Origin: Acanthacorydalis orientalis
Taxonomy: Eukaryota > Arthropoda > Insecta > Megaloptera > Corydalidae
NCBI GenBank assembly: GCA_034766995.1
Contig: CM068317.1
Location: forward strand, 49,686,425-49,750,424
DNA length: 64,000 nucleotides
Direction: 5' to 3'
Numbering within the stretch: position 1 is the stretch's first letter; every line of letters starts with the position of its first letter. Shown here in pieces: positions 35,256 to 46,642 of this stretch. The translations under genes and the position numbers were made by a program. The notes beneath the pieces are model-generated. The model searched no databases, was not told where the DNA came from, and saw only the letters and a list, made by a program, of their open reading frames with translations.

Positions 35256-35265
35256 TATATGTTAT
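35180..35265. repeat. (TA)n microsatellite
   Basis: Second tract within 250 bases. The complex sequence between the two (35015-35179) has no recognisable gene. Confidence 0.95.
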
Positions 35266-35269
35266 GTGT

Positions 35270-37035
35270 GTGTATCGGCATTACAGTGAAACAATACAAA
35301 AGTTTACGGCAAGAGAACTTGCAGTATTTTCCGAATTGTGAATTTATGTGTATTGAATTTCGTCGTGATCTTCTATTTTTGAAGTTCTTCTTTATTTTTA
35401 TTTATTCTAGTTTCGTTCTCCTCCGACTATAGTGGATTCAATTACGTATTCAGGTCAAATTTAAATTGAATTGCGCGTTTGAACATCACGGTGGTAGAAA
35501 ATGTGTTGTTAAAACAATAAATTCCAATATTGTTTTAAATACTTCTATATTTATATGCATGAAATTGACATAAACCTCTCTGTTATGGATTTTTGTAGAA
35601 CTTGAAGACGTTTTCATAATTGAAACTGATTAAAATTTTATTCTCTTTGTTTGAGAATTGATTGTTTATTATATTAAACGAGGCGTAGCTAGATATTTTT
35701 TCTGTAAATCTGAGGTTTCCACAGTGTGTACACAGGTTTCGATAAGCAAAAATTCAAATGATCTGTAATCAGTTATTGAATATTTTTATTAGAAAATTTT
35801 GTTAGTTTATGAAAGACCGAAAAGCTTGTTTCAAATCCGCAAAATATTTTAGACAGTAGATCAAAATATGTTCTTGAAAATTGTCTTAAAACAATTTTTT
35901 TTTCTCTAATTAAGCTGAAGCTTGAAATGAATCCGTATCGTGTTTGAATAACGTCAAAATAAAACTGTAGTAGTATTACTTTATACGTATGATCCTGTTG
36001 ATACGTTGTCCTGGTCTCTTCGTCCATTTACATCAGCTGACTGTTCTTCATTACTAGTTTCAGTACGAGAGGCATCCTCAAATAGATGTCGAAGACTAAT
36101 TTTAAATCCGATTCATTTTATATTGGTAACTGTTTTGGATAAAGTGTGGTTTTGTGATTTTAGAGTATGAAACGTACAATTATAATTTTTTATAAGATAT
36201 TTTTATTGATTAAAAATCGAAATTTCATGTTAATTACTTATTTGATTTGAAAACTGTTATGTGAATTTATTCAACACTGAAATGTTTTACTTTCTTATAC
36301 AATTTAATAAAATATACAACGTTCAAATCTTCAACTTCTACCTAAATATAGCAATTGTGGGGAATAGATACTTAGCTGATCTAAAAGAACGAAGATCGAA
36401 CAGAGAATTATCTTTTGTTAGATATTTGTAGATGAATTCCTCAACATTCAATCTATATAATGTTAGAAGGTTGTATAATTTGCTTGTTACATATTTATAT
36501 TATTTATTAATTTAATATTTAAAGTCTCGAATAACAATACCACAGTATAAAAAGAATATGTTGAAAAGATTATCTATCTGAATTTTTCACTCGCCTGTAA
36601 ATCAGAAAAAAATCTGAAATTAAGGAAATTCATTTGTGGAAATAAATTGAGTCAGTATCAAAAATTGTTACAATTCTCCAATTAATAAAACATATCGAAT
36701 TATAAGCAGTTATCTAATTGGTTAAGGATTAAAATGTGTTTTAAAGCTCTATAAACAGAGATAAAAGTCAGTATCAAAAAACGAAACTAGAAAAATATTG
36801 AACGTATTCTTTATATCTATGTTTGTTTGTTTGCGTGTGTGTTTTCGTGAAGGTTGAGTACTCTACTGGAAAATATTGATTTCAGACCGATGAAAGGTCT
36901 GTGAAAAAATAAATATATATTTTTGTCCGATAGAGAACGTAAGGTCTCTAATAAATATTTAACACTGACACTTTGTTGACACCAGTTCATATTGGATGGT
37001 TATTTTTAGGTTTCCATTTCAAATATTCTCACCCA
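35270..37035. other. intergenic DNA between Gr copies 4 and 5
   Basis: AT-rich, with no convincing gene. Polythymine-rich open frames on both strands show no domain. Confidence 0.45.
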
Positions 37036-37039
37036 TTTA

Positions 37040-37045
37040 TATGCA

Positions 37046-37110
<65 letters not shown>
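37040..37110. repeat. (TA)n microsatellite
   Basis: TA tract interrupted once by ACATA. Confidence 0.95.
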
Positions 37111-37113
<3 letters not shown>

Positions 37114-37289
37114 TAGAAAGATATTTGTAAATAGTTGTATTCAATTATATTTAAATATTCTATACACAGAGGTCAATACATGTAAGCTCATGACAGCTTC
37201 GAAATATATCTTATAAATAGCAAAGGGGACATTCTAAATACATTTTTGTGCCGTTTGATTTTTAAATATTATTTTAATTTGTAGATTAT

Positions 37290-37480
37290 ATATTTTTATT
37301 AGATGTACAAATTAATTCAGTACCCTTTTTATAGAAAAGGAATGTTCATTTATAAAAAAAAATGGAATACATTTCAATCCTCAAAACACTATCCATTATT
37401 TTATATCTGTTTAAGTAAATTAGTTTCTTTTTACCTCTTGAACTTCCATTTACTGTTTCACTTGCTCATATTCATGAAAT
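37290..37480 (-). mobile_element. decayed mariner 3' end, second copy
   Basis: Base-level resemblance to 9450-9665 is clear in order: ACAAATTAATT, a CC(T)CTTTTT-ACAGAAAA-like block, ATGGAA(T/A)AC-TTCAATCC, TCCATTATTTTATAT, then CCTCTTG-ACTTCCA. It corresponds to the same C-terminal and 3' region of the transposon, far more decayed. Confidence 0.55.
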
Positions 37481-37919
37481 AAAATAAGAGTATTCGATAT
37501 ATATTCTCAATTTCTAGTACTTTTTTGAGAAAGTTCTTCGAATGTCCTCTAAAAATCTATAGATATTATTATTTTTACATGTTTAATGTCACATAAATAT
37601 CTAGTTTATCGATGATTGTAATTAATTAATTGGTCTAGAAATTTCCATGGTAATTGTACAACCAATTGTGTGTGATTACGTTTTAATAATTAAGTAATTA
37701 TTAATTGAATAAAAATGATCTTGGAATGATAATGTTTTTTATTGCAATTTCCATTGTGTATAGCTCTCCTGCTTATTGTTCTTTTTTAATTATTCATCCA
37801 GTTATTTATATTTGTAACATTTTTGTTCTTTTGTCTTATTATTTTACAGTACTAATTTCTTTTCAGTTATTATTATAGGTTATAGTTTAATTTTTGACAT
37901 TGAAACTGAATCCAAAATT

Positions 37920-37921
37920 AT

Positions 37922-37989
<68 letters not shown>

Positions 37990-37998
37990 ATGAATGTA
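37920..37998. repeat. (TA)n then (TG)n microsatellite
   Basis: Lies about 35 bases beyond the stop codon of Gr copy 5, so the 3' UTR of that gene probably includes it. Confidence 0.93.
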
Positions 37999-38030
37999 TG
38001 TATGTATTAAAAAAGTAGCTCGTTCGAGGA

Positions 38031-41000
38031 TTATTCGTTGCTCGTCGTATCTGCCTGATTCAAGCTCAATCCTTGGAACTGTAGCACGACGACAAGATAA
38101 GTGATGAGCGTACTCGTGACTGTTGACAGAAACGACAGGTCTGCGGTGAAGAACCCGCACGCCGTCAACAACGGCGGTCTGTACGTTATTTTATCGGTGA
38201 AATCGTCTAGTTTCTTGCGCACGTTTCTGGATACGAACGACGACTCCAGGTGTAATTTATGGATGACGATCGCAGTCCGGTTACCTTCTGTGCTCGTTAA
38301 TTGGCACACGAACATTGTTGTGAACAGTACTGTCTGTAAGAATAGGAAAAGGTTAGAAATATATTCAATATATAAATAACGACATTACTTCTTGAAATCA
38401 TTGTTCGACAGATGAGGCTCGAACTCATACAAAAACATCGTACAAGACTGTCTTATAAGTACTGTGCGTCGGTTAGTTGTACCACTGGGGATTCGATGAA
38501 CCGATTCAACAGTTATAAATATTTTTTTTAGAAATTTATACTAGTTTATTTGAAATCTGAGTGATGTTAAATAATAATCAATTTCAGTTCAGTAATTATT
38601 ATTAAAAATAAATGAAAAGAACGTTTTGGCATTACTTTTATTCGTTCTGAAATAGTTTTACATATTTATTTTTTAAATCTCCGCCTTGTACTAAAAATCA
38701 GAAAAGAATTATCTGGCAAAAAGAAACTCCCCGGAGGAGGCTCGAATAACCCCGGAATCTCTCACGGACACTGTCCTACAAGTACCGTACGCTATCCACT
38801 GGGGACACTTGCTGGAACTCATTGTGCTGTCAGTATCGATTTGTATTCATATTTCTTCCGATTCGATGTATTAATTGCAAATTATTTTCATTCTTTATAC
38901 GGATTCCCTCTTGAGAATATTATTAGCACTTATTTTAAGCCATGGACGTTGAACTTTTTGAATTCTCTAGTTTATAATTACCTTGTTTCTCATTTTAATA
39001 TTTTTACAGTTTAACCGTATTTTATTGTAGTTAAAATTTAAAAAAAATGAATTACCAGCATGAAAAAGAAACTGACAATTTGAAAGACAGGAAAATGGGT
39101 CCCCAGTGGCGCAATTGGTTAGCGCACGGTACTTATAAGACAGTGTTCGTGAGCGATGCCGTGGTTGTGAGTTCGAGCCTCACCTGGGGAATTCTTTTCA
39201 CTACTTCTGTATACACAATTTTATAAATATGTGACTCGATATCACCTTTCAAGTGATTATCAAGTCTATTTTTAAACGTTCCTGCCCTGTCGTTTATACT
39301 TTTTTCTAAAAACACGTTTATATTTTTTAGATGGGCTTTAATGATAAACGTTTATATTTTCATAAATTAATTCCTTTTTTTACTCTAAAAGGTGTCAAAA
39401 ATGCGCGAGATTTTTGCGGTGTTCAGCCATAATATCAGAACGGTATTGAACTTTTATTGTCTTGTAAATTATTTCTCTTCTCAGATGAACAGAAATTGTT
39501 TCAGTTCAATATTGATTTTGTTTCTGTAGAGGAGAGATAAGTAAAAAATTGTGTAAACTTTTTTTAAGCCAAATGTATTTGATTAAATTGTTAAAAATAT
39601 TTTATTGCCGGAAATATGTCTCAAAATTAAGTAATTATTCAGAATATATATTAGAAACTTTTCGAACAATCTTTTATATGTTTTCAATCACTTTCACAAA
39701 TCAACTGTTTTTCGCTCCACAAACATCAGAATGTTTTCGGATGAAAAATATTTAATAAATCATTACACATTTTTCGTACCTTGACCTTCTGAAGATGTTG
39801 AAATCGGAATACGTATAAGCATACAATCAAAAAGTGTCAGTAAAGATTTACAGAACAATTCGGACAAGTGTAGTTTGTGGGATGAAAAATAATTTATTTG
39901 TGAAATTGAATTAAAGCAGTGTCGAAATTTTACTCTGATTTTTAATAAACTCACAAACTGTATTGAAATTTTCTATTTTTTCCAGTAAAATACTCAGAGT
40001 TTCAATTAAAGTTCAAATATTTTAATTAAAAATAACCCGTTTTTATTTCTATACCGATTATTCTTTCAATTCGTTTCATTTTATATTGCTATAATTTTCC
40101 GTCTATTGTACTCGTCTCTGTATCCTCTACATATGTGTAACGAACCACTCAATCTTTGTTAATGAATTATCTCCGGCCCAGATCGACGAGCACGGATTTT
40201 TGTTCAATGAAAATAAACAGAGCTGCACTCACTGCGAAAAACAGCGACCACACGACCTCGACGCCGAACAAATAATCGGAGTTGTCGTGTCCTTTGAGCG
40301 ATTGCCTGTTCGCCAGATATATGATGGACACGTACATCGTCTCTAGGATTGCAAAAACGTTACAGATTGTCGTCGCAAGGATATTAACTCCGAACGCCGT
40401 GTTCATCAGATCAATAACGTCGCAGAGACAGTCGTGGATTTCGCTCAGCGTGCTTACTGCGAAGAATGGACAAAATATATACATGTATACGGGTGATGTC
40501 ATCACCATCGAAATGCGTTTAAGTAACAATCAAAAATGATTGTTTGAACATTTGTACGGGTTGAAAAAGATAAGAGATATATAAACAAATGCTTTTATCG
40601 ATAATTTTCTGCATTATTTCAGATATAGCTCCATTAGATTTTCATTTGTTCTTATCACTCAAAAGAACGTTAATGGAAAATTTTTTACGTTTTTGGAGGT
40701 TTTAAAAAGCACATTTGTTTTTCAGTAATAAATCCGACAGATTTTACGATAAAAGCACGAGAATGCTGCTAGTACTCTGGATAAAATTTTGTAGAACTTA
40801 TTTAATTACTTGTTTAAATAAACCAATTTATTCATAAATCAATTAGTTGTTTTATAAGGATAGATAAGACAGGATTTTTTCAATAAGCAATTAAATAAAT
40901 TCTTTTCGAGTCTAACGTTGATATTTTTTTGTTCAATAAAAAAAAAATCTAATTATTTACGATCGTTGATCCTCATGATTGAAAGAATGAATTATAATTC

Positions 41001-41709
41001 TGAATCCCTTTCATAAACAGACACGTCAAACGAAACAGCGCACCGTTTAATACTCACTCGGCAACATCCCCGCTTGTCTGTCAGACACTTCGGCTGTGAG
41101 ACAGAACAGTGCCGAGCGCGGGATCCGTTCATTGATCATCTGAAAGCGACGTCGTATGAACAAGAGCAAAACGATCATCTGACAAGTGCTCATCGACGAT
41201 ACGTAGGTGTGCGCCGAACGTAGAATCGAATATTTCAGGACGCGAACCCCCGTCGCGTCGATCAGCGCCCACACCTCGTAGACGATGATCGCGATAATGA
41301 CGACGTTGCCTGTTACCAACAAGACGAGCACGCTCCGTCTCTCTTCGCCGTGTCTATCGTCCGAACACTTCAAACGTCTGTCAATCATGTCGAACTTGTC
41401 CAATATCCGGCACAGGTGTGTTTCGAACACGAAGATCGGGAACAGGATCTGCGTGACGGTCAGGAAACACATCGACAGTGTGGCGAAACAGTCGAGGATG
41501 CAGAATGTTACGGTCTGAGCGTTGTACAGGACGAATTTCGCCCATATGGACCAGCAGAGCGACGCGATCATCAGCACGGACAGGGAGACTTTATATATCT
41601 TCCAAGGGACGTTCAGTTGCGAAGGACGTCCTGTCGTGTAGATAACCGACGCGAGCCCCAAGAACCGTGCGAGTCTATTGACAGGTTTATACGTTTCGTA
41701 TATACTCAT
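38031..41709 (-). CDS. gustatory receptor, three coding exons (Gr copy 5)
   Basis: Insect gustatory receptor, predicted 392 residues. Exons run 41709-41058 (652 nt), 40456-40233 (224 nt) and 38333-38031 (stop TAA). Both donors are GTGAGT (41057 and 40232); acceptors end TTCGCAG and CTTACAG; phases are 1 and 0. Exon 1 starts MSIYETYKPVNRLARFLGLASV, close to the other N-termini. Exon 2 contains LCDVIDLMNTAFGVNIL, nearly the same as in copy 3. The signature TYLVVVLQF is at about residues 370-378, followed by a 14-residue tail. The 1.9-kb second intron contains three tRNA-Ile sequences, one of them intact and on the opposite strand. No disabling change is seen. Confidence 0.88.
38404..38491 (-). 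pseudogene. decayed tRNA-Ile (TAT)
   Basis: The 5' acceptor TCCCCAG, TACTTATA anticodon region and GTTCGAGCC T arm survive. The 3' acceptor has become CTGTCGA and the D arm is changed. It lies in intron 2 of Gr copy 5. Confidence 0.75.
38728..38805 (-). pseudogene. decayed tRNA-Ile, anticodon lost
   Basis: Outline of tRNA-Ile with intron, but the anticodon reads TGT within TACTTGTA, several bases are missing from the D and T arms, and the 3' end is CCGGGGAG. Confidence 0.7.
39100..39191 (+). tRNA. tRNA-Ile (TAT) with intron
   Basis: 92 nt. The acceptor TCCCCAG pairs with CTGGGGA, the intron follows TATA, the T loop is TTCGAGC, and TTTT follows. It is nested in intron 2 of Gr copy 5 on the opposite strand. 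Confidence 0.92.
39690..39840. repeat. dispersed repeat copy
   Basis: Carries the CACAAATCAACTGTTTTTCG block, AATAAATCATTA, then TTCTGAAGATGTTGAAATCG and AATACGTATAAGCATACAAT. This is among the clearer copies of the family. Confidence 0.65.
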
Positions 41710-42400
41710 TTTCGTTCTCTTTCTTTATGTTTTAATTGAGATAAACTTCAAAAGTGAATTTTCATGAATCTTAAACATTTTTTTCTACTTAAAAAACATG
41801 TCCGGTATTTCGAAAATCTTTAACAAACTTCATAACAATTATAATCACTTTATAATCATTCACAATCAGAATCGTAGCCAGATATACATTTTTAAAAAAA
41901 ATTAATTGAAAATATGTAATCTATTTCATAAATTAATTTCTCATTCACTCTACAAACCAGAGAAAAGTTTCTAGTAGAAAATATTTACACTTGTGACGAT
42001 TTCTTGTGCACATTTGATGCCGCCATATTCGGTGTGCTAAACTAGATTTCAGAACAGTTTCTTTTCATTTCGTGCCTAGAAATTAATAATGAACTATTGA
42101 TTAATTAACATCAGTTTCTGATTATAAATCTTGAAGATCTGAACAGTACATTAACGGTTAGAATATTATTTCTAAGCTATGGTTCGCAAACGAGAACATC
42201 AATTCTAAACCCACATTTTATTGAGTTATAAATATTTTTTTCTTAAAATTCAAACATATTTTTATCAATAATTCTACATTGGTATCTTTTTTTATAAATA
42301 TTTTCATCGCGGTTTCTTAAACCACATTTGAATCTTAAACACTTACTACACTTATTCACATTTTTATTAAAATTTATCTATATTTAAAGGTTATTTTATA
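41710..42400. other. upstream region of Gr copy 5
   Basis: AT-rich; nothing recognisable. Confidence 0.45.

Positions 42401-42401
<1 letters not shown>

Positions 42402-42449
<48 letters not shown>
42402..42449. repeat. (TA)n microsatellite
   Basis: Pure TA tract. Confidence 0.95.
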
Positions 42450-42452
<3 letters not shown>

Positions 42453-42625
42453 AAATTAGTCTCATTAAGCCGACAAGTTTGTTTTTTCTGTGGCGATGAT
42501 GTTGATATACTGATAGGTTTTTATACTGCAATGAAACAAATTTAAAATATAACTCTGTCAGAATTTTTATTTATTCTTTCTTACACTCAGACATAATTGA
42601 TTAGTGTACATACACGCACACACAT

Positions 42626-42658
42626 ATTTATATATATATATGTATATATATATATATG

Positions 42659-42700
<42 letters not shown>

Positions 42701-42720
42701 GTATGTATGTGTGTGTGTAC
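42626..42720. repeat. compound (TA)n-(TATG)n-(TG)n microsatellite
   Basis: TA tracts with ATGTATA interruptions end in TATGTATGTGTG. Confidence 0.93.
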
Positions 42721-43028
42721 ATATGAGTACATTTGTAGACAAACATTCGAAACGAGCAATTAAAAATAATGATATCGTATAATCGAGATGTGAAGTAGAT
42801 AAAGTGGTTTATGTGTGTTTAAAACTTGAATGTAATGTGTAATGTAACAATAATTCGAATAATTTGTACTTTAATACAAAAGAATATAAAATGTATATCA
42901 AAGTTTATTCGAATATCGAGCAAGTGCTTGATTATTTACTTGCTTGTACACGTCAGTATCAGTGCTTTTGTTCGAACGAATGATCGACCATTTCGATTGA
43001 GTTTCGCCATTCGATGGATACATACATA

Positions 43029-43029
43029 A

Positions 43030-43082
<53 letters not shown>

Positions 43083-43145
43083 TATATATATATATATAAA
43101 GAGAGAGAGAGAGAAATAGAGATTTATATAGATAGATAGATAGAT
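43029..43145. repeat. compound (TA)n-(GA)n-(GATA)n microsatellite
   Basis: It runs directly into the solo foldback arm at 43148. Confidence 0.95.
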
Positions 43146-43147
43146 AC

Positions 43148-43262
43148 GAGGACAGTTTGAAGAGTAACTTGATTCGTGTATTCGCCGAGGTAAATGGGGA
43201 AAGCTGTGTATGTTTTCGTATAGTTCCATCCCTTTTAGTAACGCATGCGAAGTTACAAATCA
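43148..43262. mobile_element. solo arm of a foldback element
   Basis: GAGGACAGTTTGAAGAGTAA through CTTTTAGTAACGCATGCGAA closely matches the left arm of the palindromic element at 51801-52040. Only one arm is present here. Confidence 0.65.
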
Positions 43263-43568
43263 TTCCGTAATCCTTTATGTATTTTTATGATAACTTTCTG
43301 ACTCAATTTGATTTTTATAATGAATACTTATCCCTTTTCGCACCGAATTAATTATAAAAGAACAATATAATGTGTATTACAAGAATAAATAATATTTGAA
43401 AACACATAGAAAATGGAATAGATTTTCTCGAAAAATATGAATTTTCAAACAGGGTTTTTTTACACAAACTGATCATTAATTTATATCAGTTTTTAATTAA
43501 AGACTTGAGATCGTAATGAAGGGTTAAAACTTTAATCTTGTATGTTATATATCTTGATTTTTCTTTTT

Positions 43569-43569
43569 C

Positions 43570-43601
<32 letters not shown>

Positions 43602-43610
43602 TACATATAA
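43569..43610. repeat. (TA)n microsatellite
   Basis: TA tract with ACATA interruptions. Confidence 0.93.
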
Positions 43611-43619
43611 TCACATATA

Positions 43620-44060
43620 CATTAACCTCGATTCTCAATAAGCTGATATCGAATTCACGATCGAATTAGTGTCGTTAAACACCCATCCTCCTGCGTCGCA
43701 CCGATTGTTAATTCCGACTAGGCAACAATCAAAAGGTGGATCTCCATTTCAAATGGGGCTCGTGAGGGACACACTGTCGTTTAATCCCGTCGCATGTAGC
43801 TCGGATGCTTTAATTTGAATAAAACATTAAAATCGAATCAAATCAGCATAAGTTTAAAATCGATAGGTGTGTTTCGGAATAGGCCATCAATCGTCGATGA
43901 TGGAGAAACCGGGTGCGCGACGTACGGGGATGCGGATCGTTCTTGTACATGTGACACACAAACGGTTTCTAATCGAGTGTCGATTATTGTGCATCGGTGC
44001 CGCCATTGAATGCCGCGTATTCGAAACGAGTTTCGGTATACGGTTTCGGCATTTATGAAT
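43620..44060. other. GC-richer complex block
   Basis: Unique-looking sequence with ATTA-containing stretches and CG dinucleotides. It has no coding frame of note on either strand and is a candidate conserved noncoding element. Confidence 0.3.
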
Positions 44061-44245
44061 ATACATACACATTTGTATGTATGCGTACGGATACTCGTTG
44101 TTTGTTCAGATTTGTAGAGCTGCGGATTCGGAAAAAAATTAAGATAAATTTGTCATCTCTGGTCCAGTAAATAGTAAACTAAAGAACATGTTTAGGCATG
44201 GACGATAGAACTGCTTTCAACAAATAACAACTGTTAAAAAACGCA

Positions 44246-44318
44246 CAACCCTTGTGGGAGTTGGACCCACGACCTTTGGATTAGAAGTTCAACGTACTAT
44301 CCTATGCACCAAAGGGAC
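44246..44318 (-). pseudogene. tRNA-Arg (TCT)-like, probably inactive
   Basis: 73 nt with a CTTCTAA anticodon loop. The D arm (GGTGCATAGGATAGTACG), one anticodon-stem pair, one acceptor pair and the T loop (GTCCAAC) are changed relative to 23107. T6 follows. Confidence 0.65.
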
Positions 44319-44464
44319 TTAATCTCTTATTAGCGTTATCGGTTAATTGATTCAAAAGATTTCAATAACATTAAACAATGATACATTCTTCTTTATGACG
44401 AAGTTCTATAGAAAATAATAGAAAAAATGATATGTAATAAAAAACCATCTTTGAGAAAAGAGTA

Positions 44465-44500
44465 TGTCAGGTGTGAGGGTAAAACTCGTGCTCCCTTACA
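44465..44500 (-). pseudogene. 3' fragment of tRNA-Leu
   Basis: TATGTCAGGTGTGAGG and CTCCCTTA on the plus strand match the 3' half of the Leu gene at 44626, with a destroyed T loop. Confidence 0.55.
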
Positions 44501-44625
44501 AAGAAGTTTGAACAGATTATTAATAAACAGATCTAAAATAACTCTGTAAAAATCTCACTCTAATTGAGTACATAATCATAAATATAGGCATAAAAGATGT
44601 TCTCTATCCTTCATAAAAATTGTAT

Positions 44626-44709
44626 GTCAGGTGTGGGGTTCGAACCCACGCTCCCTTTAGGGAACCAGAGCTTAAATCTGGCGCCTTAGACCGCTCGGCC
44701 AACCTGACT
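44626..44709 (-). tRNA. tRNA-Leu (TAA)
   Basis: 84 nt. The acceptor GTCAGGT pairs with ACCTGAC, the anticodon loop is TTTAAGC, a variable arm is present and the T loop is TTCGAAC. T5 follows. Nearly identical to the gene at 22711. Confidence 0.95.
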
Positions 44710-44955
44710 GTACTGCTTGTGTTTCAGCCTCGAGACATTTGATTTTATTGCCGATGTCTAGAATGTATTTACAGATATTTTAAAAAAGTTCTTAATCACT
44801 CCTTTCTTTAAAAATTAACTGTTTTAGATTAAAACGATTTTTTCATTAAACTTTATTGAAATAAAAGCAAGCCAGTTGGAAAATCAATAAAGATTATACA
44901 CTTGAAGAATAGTTGTAATTTAAACAGATTGAATATAAATTGAATTAAAAAATAT

Positions 44956-45039
44956 TGCTAGGTGTGGGGTTCGAACCCACGCTCTCTTTCGAGAACCAGA
45001 GCTTAAATCTGGCGCCTTAGACCACTCGGCCAACCTAAC
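44956..45039 (-). tRNA. tRNA-Leu (TAA)
   Basis: 84 nt. The acceptor GTTAGGT pairs with ACCTAGC, with one T-G pair. The anticodon, variable arm and T loop are intact, and T6 follows. Tandem duplicate of 44626. Confidence 0.92.
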
Positions 45040-45920
45040 CATGGAATATATTGTACATCTTTATTTCTTTTATTACAGAATGATTGATATTTTAAAATAT
45101 TAACGAAACATTTTCAATCTGGAAAAAAATTGCGTTCTTTCAACGACATTTCTTATGCATTTGTAAGGTGTTTCTATGTTTTTTCTATGTAGTAATTTTT
45201 ACAATCAAATAATTTATCTCAACTTGCACATACGATTGATTTCTGTAAGTGATGTGATTTATATCGAACACTCTCAGTTTATTCGATTGATCTTATAGTT
45301 TATTGAACTATTCAACAGCTCAATTGAATAAAATACAAAGAAATCCTCGTTCAGAACATTTTAAATATATATTTCATTCTCTCGGCTTTATTTTGCTCAT
45401 CTTCATACAATTTAATGATTAATTAATATCAATTTAAATTTCACTTAACGACATTAACAAATCATAAGATATTATTAAACTAAAAGGTTCATCCCTCTTA
45501 ACTTTCAAACCATCGACTCAACCACATTTCAATCTTTTACCATACTCACTTAACGTCTTTTATCGTTTAACTCTCTCCTCACAGCATTTATTTTCAAATC
45601 GTAATATTTTCTCACACCCATCGTAACTAATATTATATAAAAAAAACTTCATCGTTTTAATAAAATACCAGCCGTAAAAATCCGTGCATGTGTCTACACG
45701 TGTGTTTGTGTATAAAAAAAGGCCATATTTATATTCTTTATAAATTATTTGACTAAAGTATACTCTTAAGCCACCTCCGCCCTTAAATCTTCCATACGAA
45801 TAGACTTTATATCCTATTCACAACCTCATAAAAAAGAGTTATTTTGGTTCCGTGCCTCCTGTGTTTTCATTTTCATTTATTTTATATATTTCGAGTACCC
45901 TAAACCTGTATCACCCTTCT
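45040..45920. other. AT-rich spacer, no gene seen
   Basis: No motif recognised. Confidence 0.5.
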
Positions 45921-45922
45921 AC

Positions 45923-45964
<42 letters not shown>

Positions 45965-45974
45965 TTATATATAA
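45923..45974. repeat. (TA)n microsatellite
   Basis: TA tract flanked by ATAAATATA units. Confidence 0.93.
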
Positions 45975-45989
45975 ATGTGAATGGAGCAA

Positions 45990-46260
45990 GTGCGTGAACG
46001 AAGGTGTCCCAACTAGTACAAGTATGAAATATTTCATTTCGCGCGGCGGTACAAAACGGACGGTTGTCTTTTTTGTTATATCGGCGCGGGTTCTCTGTCC
46101 TCCGCTATTGTATTACAGTACAAAAGCCGCCCACCGGCCTCCGCAACAGCAATTGTTTTCGACGATTGTACCGTATCGGCCCGCCTGTCGTGACTGCCTT
46201 TTATCTACGGATTTTCAGAAGTTGTTTGCATATTGCATTAAAATTTAATTAGGTGTTACA
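45990..46260. other. GC-richer complex block
   Basis: About 270 bases of CG-containing unique sequence. The 84-codon frame 45994-46248 has no known domain. Confidence 0.3.
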
Positions 46261-46390
46261 AATTTCATATTATTTTATCGTTCTGTGCGCTCTGAGTGGG
46301 TACAGTGTGTTTGTGTGTTCGTCCATTACAGTCTGTATCGATTCGTATTTGTACAGCGTGTTTTCGGTCGCTCGTTCGACACGTACACAA

Positions 46391-46449
<59 letters not shown>

Positions 46450-46450
46450 A
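46391..46450. repeat. (TA)n microsatellite
   Basis: TA tract with one ACATA interruption. Confidence 0.95.
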
Positions 46451-46499
46451 AGAAACGTTAAAAATATATTTCACATACATTTTTTGCCTCAGAAGCCAT

Positions 46500-46590
46500 A
46501 CAAAGCTTTTCTAATGAAACATATTCAATAAATGATTATTGATTATCTTCGATTCTTGCTTATGCGCATTCTAATAGTGATAAGATTATT
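46500..46590. repeat. dispersed repeat copy
   Basis: Carries the TTCAATAAATGATTATTGAT block and TTGCTTATGCGCATTCTAAT of the family. Confidence 0.6.
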
Positions 46591-46642
46591 CCCAAAGCGA
46601 TAATTAAAAGAAAATTGTAAACGTTACAAAAGTAAGATGATT

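Noticed and set aside
41350..41739. Plus-strand 129-codon open frame
   Set aside because: Antisense shadow of Gr copy 5 exon 1.
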